A stretch of 64,000 nt of DNA, taken from Carya illinoinensis. Lineage: Eukaryota > Streptophyta > Magnoliopsida > Fagales > Juglandaceae. Below, piece after piece: positions 55,114 to 64,000 of this stretch; the first letter of the stretch is position 1, and the number at the start of each line of letters is the position of its first letter. The DNA lies in NCBI RefSeq assembly GCF_018687715.1, contig NC_056752.1:49942653-50006652 (forward strand), given 5' to 3'. Position numbers and translations under genes: made by a program. Below the pieces are notes generated by a model that was not told the origin of the DNA, made no database searches, and saw only the letters and a program-made list of their open reading frames with translations.

Positions 55114-58100
55114 TTAGCCTTCTTTTGAGGGACTGGAGCTTTCGGATGAAGTAACTTCTGATGAAGCAGTACTAGATGACGTATCACTACTGGTACTCAC
55201 TCCATTCCTAAAGCTCTTTGATTCGAGGGAATGGTTTCTTTGCGGATCATTAGCTGCAGGGATTTGCCCCTCCTCTGCTAATCTTTTAAGAAGATTCATG
55301 ACAGTGGGAAGGAACTTGGAAGACAAGGAGATAAGACCAGGTAGCTGTTGAGTCAAACAGTTTGTATTAGAAACTTTTGCAAAAACACATGTGAAAGACA
55401 CTCTCGGCTTAATTCAAAAGAGGGTTTTTTTGTGATAATTAAAAAGACCAGGTCCTTGCTTTTCTGCGTTGCTCTTGTATACAACGTATACCAGGGTGCA
55501 TACAGTATTTATCTGTCCAATATCAACTGCACTAAGTTTTGACGAATATAATTCTTCTTGGGTGCGGTGCAAACAATATTTATCTGTTAAAATCTCAATA
55601 AATCATTCAGAGAGGTTCACGTACCAGCAGCAAAATGAGAAACAGAAACAGAAAAATGAGAAAAGGAAAAATTAAAGAGGAAACTACAAGGCTACTCTTT
55701 ATGGTACTGGTTGTGAGTAAAAATTTCAATTATGTGATTTGTGCCTATCAGATTTCAACTTTAATTCAAGAGCCTATTGGCATACGCAACAGAAAGTGGT
55801 TGAATAGAATTTGAGTCTCGAGTTCAAATTTCCAGGTGCACTTTCAAACAAGAAACCAGCTGTAGAGCTTCCTAAAAACCAATATTTCTTAAACCAGCCA
55901 TCAATTAACAACAAAATGGGGCTTAGACAGTCAAGGTAGAATGTGATACTCACAGCACCATGACGAAATTCACCAGAAATGTCCAGCTGCACCCATAAGG
56001 CCTTCATGAGTAGAAAAGCAACAAAGATAACACCCAAATACAAAGGATTTCTGCCATGAAAAGATAGCGGAATAAGCTAAACCATTGAACATCAGGATAT
56101 GAGCATAAACCCCAACAAAATAAAATTTCATAATATATGAGAAATATGTACCTCAGGAGCGTCATAAATTCATTGAATCCCAAGACCATCAAAGCAACAA
56201 TTGCCCATGGTGGTGGCAACCAGTTGTTATTACGCTTATTGGCTTCCTGAAAAATTAAATAAGAGGGAAACAAATTCGCCATTATTTTTCATAAAGTGGA
56301 TGATTTAGATTTCACCTGAAATATGCATTTGCGTACACCTTCAACTAAGATATACACAGATTTCACTAAAAAAAAAAAGTGACTCGACATACTAAAAGAA
56401 AAAAAAGCTTGACAGCCCAGCAGATCGTTTTCTAGAGTTGGATTGCAAAGAAGATTTTACAAGGCACACTACTTCCCATTCCTTATTAAATAGTAAAAGG
56501 CCAAGAGAGACGAACAACCTACAACTGATCTAGGTCCATTTTTGTTCTAAGATCTGTCCCTTCACTTCTGATATTTACATATTACACAGGTTTCCCACTA
56601 GGACATATTATATCCAAATTATATGAAATACCAGCAGAAAGAAATACAGTATTTAGGAATCTAGGTTTTTGATCTTTTAAAATAATCAATATTTAAAATA
56701 AGAAAAATTATATTCTCAAGCCGGTATGTAGAACACACCTAGTAAAGTACTTACATGGCATAATTTGATTTGGAAGATAAATTTTAAAATTTCAATCTTA
56801 CAAATCAAATCTTATCATTTAAGTGATGTGGATGGTATGCTCTACACACTGGCTTGAAAATAGAATAACTCTTAAAATAAAATTAAGCATTGAATCATTA
56901 ATATGTACAGTATCATGCCTGTGCAGCAATGGCCTGAGACACGCTATATTCAGTCTCTGCCTTAAATTGCCTCCACAAAGATTTGCACTGGACAGGCGTA
57001 ATCAATGTTCTTGAGGGTGGAACCTGCATGTAAGAAACCAGTCCCATTAACTAATTAGATCTTAGGGGTAATAAACAAAGGCAATCAAACATTGGGACAA
57101 AACAAGAATGCGAGAGAACTTGAATCATAATTAAGCAACAAGCCCAATTTGACAGCTTGATGGCATAAATTAATCAATTCTGAAATCAAGACCATATTGT
57201 GTAGATACTAGCATTTTTCATAGGGTTTTTTGGCAGTTTCTGATAAGCAAGCATTTATGTGTCCCATACTCGAATCAACTCTCAACTGAGATTAATTTCA
57301 ACCCAATTAAATTTTTTTTTATTAGCACCAGGTATCCGGAATAGCGTCCCGAATAATCCCGGGGGTGCATAGGTCCTCGGCAAGGAGTTTCCCGCAAGTG
57401 CACCTCGGGTAATTCAAGAAAAAAATCCCCCAGTCCGATGGACTCTAAAGATTGATTGCACCCAAAGGAATTTGTAACTTAGACCTAGGGGGAGCATACC
57501 CCTAAGCCCAAGGCCTTTACCACTTAAGCCAACCCCTTGGGGTTTCAACCCAATTAAATTGGGGTTAGCTCTATAGATCATGAACTAATTAGGGACGTCC
57601 CCTTTTTTTAATTCAGTAAAAATTTATTAATATCAATAGGAGTAACCAAGTACACTAGACATATACAAGAGGAAACGCCTAACCCATAATAGAGAACCAC
57701 TAATGAACAGTAAGGCCATCCGATATACGCCAAGCCTGATTGGGACAAAACATGCCTCCTCTCAGCAAAGCAAATCACTATAACTACCCCAACCCCTTGT
57801 ACAAAACTAAGACTCCACCCGAACCTCCCTTGGAGCATTAGCATTGATTTCTTTATATGCAAATGCACAATCACATATTTTGGAGATTATCTTTGCCATT
57901 TTAAAAAAACTCCCACATTGGATTATACAACTTTGAGTAAAAATAATAAAAAAATATTATTATTAATTTTTATATATATTTTTTGCAATTAGCACCCACT
58001 ACATACATTTGGCATTAATAATAAAAATATAATAATAATGATAATAAAATCTAATTTTTTATATATTATATTAAAAATATAATAAAATGATTATATAATA

Positions 58101-61100
58101 TATTATAATAATGAAATGAAGATGGTGAAATGAAGATGAAGGTGAAGGTGAAGGTTCTCTTGTGTTGTTGAGGGAAGGAGAAGAGGAAAGGGTTGTGAAA
58201 GAGAGTAGGAGGAGAGAAAAAATTAATAAAATAACATTTGATGAGTGAATAGTGCATCTCTAAATATGTTGAAACACTGTTTATAGCTATGTAAAATTTT
58301 AAATCTGCATAACCCAATGCAATCAAATTAAGGATCTAATTATGCAAATATGTGTCACATTTGCATATAGAGACACCAATGCCAATGCTCTTAGAAGCTA
58401 AATAGGACCATTTTGCATACTACAACCGAAACTAATACTCCCCTCCTTCCTACATGGACGGAAGGACCCTTTTTTATAAATAAGATAGGCATATCCAAGT
58501 ACACATAGAATATACAGTAGATATATCTAGCCACAAAGAGTAAAAAGACCAAGAAAAACCGGAAAACTAAAGCTGACAGAACATAAGTACACTGCCACCA
58601 ATCATAAAGAGTTCTAAAAGAGAGATCCTCTAGCACTTATTCTCGAAGCTTCCATCACTCCTCTCGCTCCAAATACACCACATTAGACAAATCGGGCTCA
58701 TTTTCCAAAAAATGTTACTAAGTTTACTGTCAAACTGAACTTTCCAACAAATTAAAAGGTCCACCGCCGATTGATGCATAACTCAATCCAATCTAAAAAT
58801 GGTAAGACAGCTAGCCATAAAGCAATAGCTACTTCACAATCTAGTAACAAATGACACATGTATTTCTTTTGCTGTCGTTCTATCCCATCCTTTGCGTAAA
58901 CATCCTGTGTACTAGGATCTGGCCCCTTAATGTGCACTTTTTTTATATTGAAATTAATTAACATACAAATTGCATGTCTGAAATTGTGCTGAACCAGACT
59001 AAACAACTTGGCATCATGGACATGTTGACAGATTCAATTGGAGCTAAAAGCACCAAAATTGAGCAATTTCAAAGGCTTTTAGCAAGAAAAACCTTCTTAA
59101 AGAAACCCTGTTCATTCAATTATTTCTTTTTTATACCATTGAGATTTGAGAATAAAATTTTTTCAGCATAAAATTATAAACTATGGAGGCAAGAACTCAA
59201 GCATGGCCAAAAGTCACCTCTTCCCAAGTGCTTGATGCCAGTGGATCAAATGTTGTGATGCTCCTATCTTTAACGGCAGCATTTGCAGAATCCACCAAAG
59301 CAACAGATAGTGTGTTCTCGATACTATCATTATCATCATCATTCAATCGGGTGACAACCATAACAGACAGCAACTTTAAGGACTGGAGAAATTAATAGAA
59401 ATAACCATCAGAAATTCAATACAAAATCAAGTGCAACAAATAATAACTATATAAACTGTAGCATACTGCAGAGCGAGCAGTTTTGGTGATTGCTCTAATG
59501 TCTTCGTTCACAGTCCAAACCCGTGGCATTGAATCAGAATCATGACTAAACAACGTCGAAAACCTGTTTAGAACTTAAAAGTCAATCGCTACAAGATAAT
59601 CTGAAAGATCATATATTTGGATTCATGAGTTGCTAGGAGTTGTACCTGTCCTTCATACGGATCAGGACCCTTCCTGCTTCTTCTCTTGCTTTTGCTTCAA
59701 CCACCCCTCTTGCATAGTTCTCTATATTTTGAAGCATGCTATCCTTGGTTTGTTCATCCATGTCAAAACCAGAAAGTGCACCAGAGAACCCAGAGACGGC
59801 AGCTTCAGTCTCACGCCTAAGAAGTTTCCTTATTGCCGGCCAGGTCTCACTACTAGCTCCATCTAACAGAGCTTCCACAGGTCCTGATAAAGCCTCTTTC
59901 AGTTTAGCCTGCAAATTTGTGACTACAATCAGCAAGGTTACATAAACTGCCTATTTTGCCACCTTTATTTATCTAGAGACAGAAGACTAGTTAAACAAAG
60001 TTCTCCATATTTTATGAGACCCATGACAATATGGATGAGTCATTGACCACAAAGGCACTGCCAGTTAGTGTAGGGACAATGGCCTCCTGAAATTCAAAAG
60101 ATGGTGAAAATCAAAGGGAAAATTGCAAGGTTATAATCATGCTGACTATCGATATTACTAGAACTTGTAAAGTATTGATTGCCCTAAAAAATCTATCTCA
60201 ATAGTTTTTGTCACTAAAAATATGAATTCTTTTTTTTTTTATAGGTTTAAAATAAAGGTAATCTAAAAATATGAATTCTAGAACAGTGTATACTACTTTT
60301 GTCAACAATAGGCACATTATCACATCAGACTCAGTCTTTTCCATGGGCTTTTCTTTTGTTCTCTGTTGGTGCTGGGAATTTATTGCTTAAACTTTTTTTT
60401 TATAAGTAAACGATTGTTAGGATACGAGAGAAACAATTTATTGCTTAAACCATATTATTTTAAAGTATTTTTTATTTTAACACCATCAACCATATTATTT
60501 TAAAGTATTTTTTATCAGCAGTTAAAATCAAGAAGTCATCTAATTCTGTTATCTTGACATTCTCAGTGTTGATCATACTACTTTTGCTCAGTGGGCTGCC
60601 TGAAGGATGGCCATTTTAAGTTTAATGTGGAGCATATGGAGAAAGTGGAGAACAAGATGCTTGGAAGATTAAGAGATATCGGCAGAAGAGCTAAAGACCA
60701 TGTGGGTCAAACAGCTTAATACATGGATGGGAGCATATATTACCACTCTTTTTTATAATAATTCCGATTTTTTAGTTCTTTTTTTTATTTATAATAATTC
60801 CAATTTTTTTGGTTCTTTTTTAACTATGAAAAAGGGATTATCTCTTTCATACATCCTGTATTAAGGTTGCGCCACTTGTGCTTTTTTAATTAAATAAATT
60901 TACTTATCAAAAAAACATTGTCACTAAGCTTGAAGGCAGTCAGTTGATTCAAAAAGGCTAATGTAATTACCTCATAGTGGACTTAAATGGTCTTAGCTTC
61001 TATGATTTCCATTAACCATTCCTAGTTCCTAAATAGGTGTAATCACATGTATACTTCCTGTGTACTTGGGCTATGTCTATCTCTATATCAATAAAATATC

Positions 61101-63959
61101 TTCTTACTTATCAAAAAAAAAAATACCTCGTAGTGCGTAGTAATTTCAGAAAGCTTGGCAGTGCGGACAGAAGCAATATGCATATCTATATCACGCCGAA
61201 GTTTATCCCTGACTTTGGATGTGTCCCAGTTTGCATGTTCAACAACAGCATCTGCAAGACTGATGTATCAATATATCTGCATTGTACTCAGTTCCATACC
61301 ACAAACCCATCCAGTACTCAGGTTACTAACCTTCCCAGTCTACATGTATTATCAATTTCACATTTTTTATTCATATATAATAACCAAAACCTCAACCTTT
61401 TGGACTAAAGCACGTTTCGATTAGAACTTTCTTTTTCAATGCCTGGTTCCAATCGTTGATTGCAATTGATGTTAATGACAAGACCATTCATGAATTTCTT
61501 GTATCACCAGAACATCACTCCTAGGCGTTGCTCTTGGATATGACCCATGTACTTGGGCTTTTGCCTATTCTTATGATCAATGAAATTTTATTTTGCCGAT
61601 TGAAAAAAAAAAAAAAAAAGCACGTTTCGAGAACTATAATTAACCGGTTACAACTCCTTTTGTCCACATAGTTTCCTGGATTAAAAAGCCTCTCTATTTT
61701 TCCTTCTTTCAACTTTGTTTTTGTCTTGTTTCAATTCATTTTGATACATGAAGTGGGAGTTTCAAAATTAACCATACCTGCACATCCTTCATCAAATAGA
61801 GCCATACATAACCGTGTGCAGTTACGAGAGGCCAAAGAAAACCCTTCACCACCATTCAGAGCTTTATCAAATACTTCCTTGAATTTTTCTAAAGTTCCCA
61901 ACCTTACGTGCCCCAGCACCGATTGGAATGCTGGTTGGATAAGCTAACAAATTAGGAAATACAAACAATGAGAAAAGGTAACATAACTAAATAATTCAGG
62001 AAATAAAATCCTGAATTAGAGGTAATATCGTCCAAATAATAAGCACAAACATTTGTGTTTCACTAAAAGTAAATCATTGCAACAGCAGCATATGCTCTTA
62101 GAAGATTTTGAAGCTCCTTTTAATGACCCCCTATTGAGATATCTACAGTATATGGTTTTGAGTTTTGCTACATACAAGCAAAGTCGCGTACTAATCTCCA
62201 TACCAATACTGATTCCTTCATACTTAAAATTTAAATTAGCACTGTTTTCAATAAAATCTACTTTTTGACCAATCACAATAGATTGGTGCACATATTAGTT
62301 CACAATTATGCTTGCAACTAGATTTTTCCTATGGTTTTTTGTTTATATCAATTTGATACACATGCAACAGGTACAAGTGACCAGTTCGTAGACATGTATG
62401 AGTCAAATTACCAACTCGACTAAAAATATATTGCTGATAATCCAATATCATAAATTCCCAATTTCATCATACGTCAGTTGTGTACTGAAATTGAAGGAAT
62501 CAAGGGTTAATCACAACTAATAGGCTCAGCAACACAAAATAAAAAGGGGTGAAACTACCAAAGACAGCATGAGATTACAGCAGAGATAATAACCTGAAGC
62601 AATTTTTCTTCAAGCTGCTGCCGCTTCGCAGATCTGACACCTTCATCAAAATATGTAGCTTCCGCATCATACCTGCATGAAAAGAATAAAGTACTAAATA
62701 CTGGAAAGAAAATCATATTTAACAATATTTATACACAGAGACATGAGAAGAATAGGGAACGAAAAGATGATTTCAAGTAAAATTTTCCAAACTTCAGCTT
62801 ATAACTCGAAGATGCATGAAAAGATGTAAATCCAAATGGTGTTAGGTATGCTAACTAACCAAGACAAGAAATTCAACATAGCCTGGCCAAATAAACTCTG
62901 GGCCAGCTACTGATCGTCATCAACTAATCAGAATCTTCAACATGTGTTCTTTTCCATCATTCGATCCCATCTAAAATTATGCTTTTGTCAACTCCCTAAT
63001 TAACATTTTTGTTATAAGAATTTATTAATGTCAATAGGCGTAGCCAAGTATACTGGATGTATACAAGAGAAAACACCTAGTTGGGCCCTCCCTAATTAAC
63101 ATATCCTTTTTCATACTCCTAACTAAGTTATTCTAACCTTCCTCTGCCACTTTTCACTCCCTCAACTTAAATAAAACCCCCTTTCTTGTTGGTACATTAA
63201 TTAGTCTCCTTCGCACGACCAAACAACACTACCTATCCACAGCCACCACCATCAATACACCTTTTTCAATATGTTGCTATCTTTTCTTTTCAAAAAAAGT
63301 AGTTATCTATATTGGTTAAACTTGAAAATCTATCATCAATCTACCTGAGTACATGATCCAAAAAAAAAATCCTTCTTTATCACATGCGGTGCTCACTGAA
63401 GTATGCTAATTTGCTGGTTTTTCTTCTCTCCTCTTTTTTTTTTTTTTGGGGGGGGGGGGGGGGGGTTGTGCATGTTCCCTTTTTGAATGACCAATATTTT
63501 TCTCTCCTAAGGCGACCCCTTCGCATGCGCTGCTAGGCATGGTGAACAAAAATTAGAAAACACATTAACATACAACTAATATATCCAGATCTGCCAGGCA
63601 GCTAACAAAAAGCATTTTTTATCAAACAACTTAATTAATCCTTGGAGTGCTAAACCACCAAAAAAGGTCCATGAAATACACTTACTCTGACAGAAAAGCA
63701 TAAAAAATTGAAGTCAGCTTTTTCCCAAAGCCAGGAACAGGACCAGACTGCACAGCCTCTTCCAAGTGACACCAGTCCTGTGGTCATTTAAAGCAATTTG
63801 GATGTTGGAAGTTCATCATAGTGACCATAATTGAAGAAGCGAAGTAACCAAAACTGTAAATAAAAGCACTTGAATATGGAATGCATGTACCTCATTTGCA
63901 ATAAAAGAGGAATACTTTTCATGAGCGATTTCTTCACAGCGTACAGTAGCCACCATAAC
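55114..63959 (-). CDS. RHD3-family (atlastin/Sey1-like) ER-fusion GTPase, 3' part
   Basis: The family fuses ER tubules into a network. The window has the last 12 exons; the GTPase-domain exons lie beyond the right edge. In transcript order: 63959-63891, 63777-63686, 62672-62594, 61943-61778, 61251-61127, 59908-59646, 59563-59467, 59382-59218, 57023-56919, 56246-56152, 56050-55954 and 55344-55114, giving 527 residues in one open phase. Segments recognised are the helical-bundle [37 protein letters not shown] and [12 protein letters not shown], then [20 protein letters not shown] and [20 protein letters not shown] membrane hairpin follows ([14 protein letters not shown], then [19 protein letters not shown]), then FRHGA and a serine-rich cytosolic tail. 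The intron after 56919 begins with GC, not GT. RHD3 itself versus RHD3 homolog 1 or 2 cannot be decided here. Confidence 0.92.
56712..56866. mobile_element. MITE, ATTCTCAAG family, copy 3, in an RHD3-like intron
   Basis: ATTCTCAAGCCGGTATGTAG at the left is mirrored by CTACACACTGGCTTGAAAAT at the right. This is the best preserved of three copies in the window (others at 22332-22493 and 24621-24741). It sits 50 bp downstream, in transcript sense, of the GC donor at 56918. Confidence 0.7.
57314..57542 (-). mobile_element. tRNA-derived SINE in an RHD3-like intron
   Basis: A 229-bp element is bounded by a perfect 18-bp duplication TTTCAACCCAATTAAATT (57296-57313 and 57543-57560). On the minus strand it starts CCAAGGGGTTGGCTTAAGTG. 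It has an A-box match (TGGCTTAAGTGG, 57520-57531), a degraded B-box region near 57467-57480 and an A-rich 3' end (plus-strand T run from 57312). It is intact in structure and recent enough to keep an exact duplication. Confidence 0.85.
57608..57832 (-). mobile_element. LINE 3'-end remnant
   Basis: AAATTTATTAATATCAATAGG, then CCAAGTACAC and TATACAAGAGGAAA is the reverse complement of the LINE 3' end seen at 61050-61120 and 63007-63087. The copy is interrupted or bordered by the MITE that starts at 57833. Coding sense is lost. Confidence 0.6.
57833..58390. mobile_element. MITE with GAGCATT.GCATTG termini
   Basis: The first 33 bases (GAGCATTAGCATTGATTTCT...) match the reverse complement of the last 33 (GAGCATTGGCATTGGTGTCT...) with four mismatches. 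The interior is AT-rich with GAAGGTGAAGGTGAAGGT. Target duplication not clear. Confidence 0.7.
58470..58990 (-). mobile_element. LINE ORF2 C-terminal remnant (zf-RVT region)
   Basis: On the minus strand [20 protein letters not shown] resembles the HLLLHC..A..LW motif of the zf-RVT region at the end of plant L1-type ORF2. Downstream in other frames come [13 protein letters not shown] (58620s) and a tail with the LINE 3' end sequence near 58480-58520. Stops and frameshifts make it a dead fragment inside the RHD3-like intron. Confidence 0.65.
60600..60917 (+). mobile_element. LINE 3'-end remnant, sense strand
   Basis: A plus-strand frame resembles the LINE ORF2 end ([15 protein letters not shown], then a stop, then [14 protein letters not shown]). 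It is followed by AAATTTACTTATCAAAAAAA, the same LINE tail as at 61095-61123. Decayed. Confidence 0.55.
60980..61123 (+). mobile_element. Truncated LINE tail at an RHD3-like splice donor
   Basis: CCTGTGTACTTGGGCTATG, then ATCAATAAAAT and TTACTTATC followed by an A run is the LINE 3' end. The flanking near-identical 12-mers TACCTCATAGTG (60968-60979) and TACCTCGTAGTG (61124-61135) look like a target duplication with one later change. The right copy contains the exon end and the GT donor of the RHD3-like exon 61251-61127. Confidence 0.7.
61421..61616 (+). mobile_element. Truncated LINE tail with 14-bp target duplication
   Basis: A 196-bp insert ends CCCATGTACTTGGGCTTTTG, ATCAATGAAATTTTATT and an A run. 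It is flanked by AAAGCACGTTTCGA at 61407-61420 and 61617-61630. Confidence 0.8.
63007..63087 (-). mobile_element. Truncated LINE tail with 15-bp target duplication
   Basis: An 81-bp insert (AATTTATTAATGTCAATAGG, CCAAGTATAC, TATACAAGAG) in minus orientation is flanked by CTCCCTAATTAACAT at 62992-63006 and 63088-63102. Confidence 0.8.
63448..63465. repeat. Poly-T then poly-G run
   Basis: A T run (63434-63447) passes directly into about 18 G bases inside an RHD3-like intron. On the transcribed minus strand this reads C then A. Confidence 0.75.
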
Positions 63960-64000
63960 CTAAAAGTGGATGGATCTTGCATGACATAACCAAAATAATA

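Overview
This is nuclear DNA from a flowering plant, very probably a woody eudicot. The genes are intron-rich with canonical GT-AG splice sites, the spacers are AT-rich, and transposons of every plant class are present (copia LTR, solo LTR, LINE, tRNA-derived SINE, MULE, several MITE families). A relative of walnut or hickory (Fagales) would fit the MITE types as I remember them, but that assignment is an impression and was not tested.

Layout, left to right. 1-2.9 kb is transposon-rich and includes a MULE-like element with a 9-bp target duplication. 3.0-4.4 kb (+) is a Mediator subunit 9 gene in five exons. 6.7-7.5 kb (+) is a LOB-domain transcription factor of the LBD22/27 type. 9.3-11.4 kb (-) is an intronless PLS-E pentatricopeptide-repeat gene. 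12.2-18.4 kb (-) is a 17-exon mitochondrial chaperonin CPN60. 18.4-23.1 kb is a MITE-rich spacer. 23.1-23.9 kb (-) is an NDR1/HIN1-like (NHL13-type) membrane protein. 24-29.3 kb shows no gene. 29.35-35.29 kb is a full-length Ty1/copia element on the minus strand with an intact pol reading frame, a gag broken by one stop codon, two LTRs and a 5-bp target duplication. 36.6-43.05 kb (+) is a 12-exon ALE2-type receptor-like kinase. 44.4-48.8 kb (-) is a six-exon HOTHEAD-type GMC oxidoreductase. 49.96-51.23 kb is a solo LTR with a perfect target duplication. 55.1-64.0 kb (-) is the 3' two thirds of an RHD3 (atlastin/Sey1-type) ER-fusion GTPase gene whose GTPase-domain exons lie beyond the right edge; its introns are full of LINE tails, a SINE and MITEs.

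How the genes relate. This is ordinary euchromatin, not a cluster for one pathway. Two gene neighbourhoods stand out. LBD22-, CPN60-like 2- and RHD3-type genes are neighbours on Arabidopsis chromosome 3, and HOTHEAD and an RHD3 homologue are neighbours on chromosome 1 (both from memory), so the window looks like the undivided ancestral block. ALE2 and HOTHEAD, which both keep organs from fusing through the epidermis and cuticle, sit tail to tail.

All exon coordinates were worked out by hand from splice sites, reading phase and family conservation; every multi-exon model closes in frame. I found no previously undescribed system. The most informative observations are genomic: a retroposon insertion that duplicated a splice donor, a GC-AG intron, a recent exon duplication in ALE2, an LTR minisatellite that differs by one unit between the two LTRs, and cleanly bounded elements of four transposon classes.
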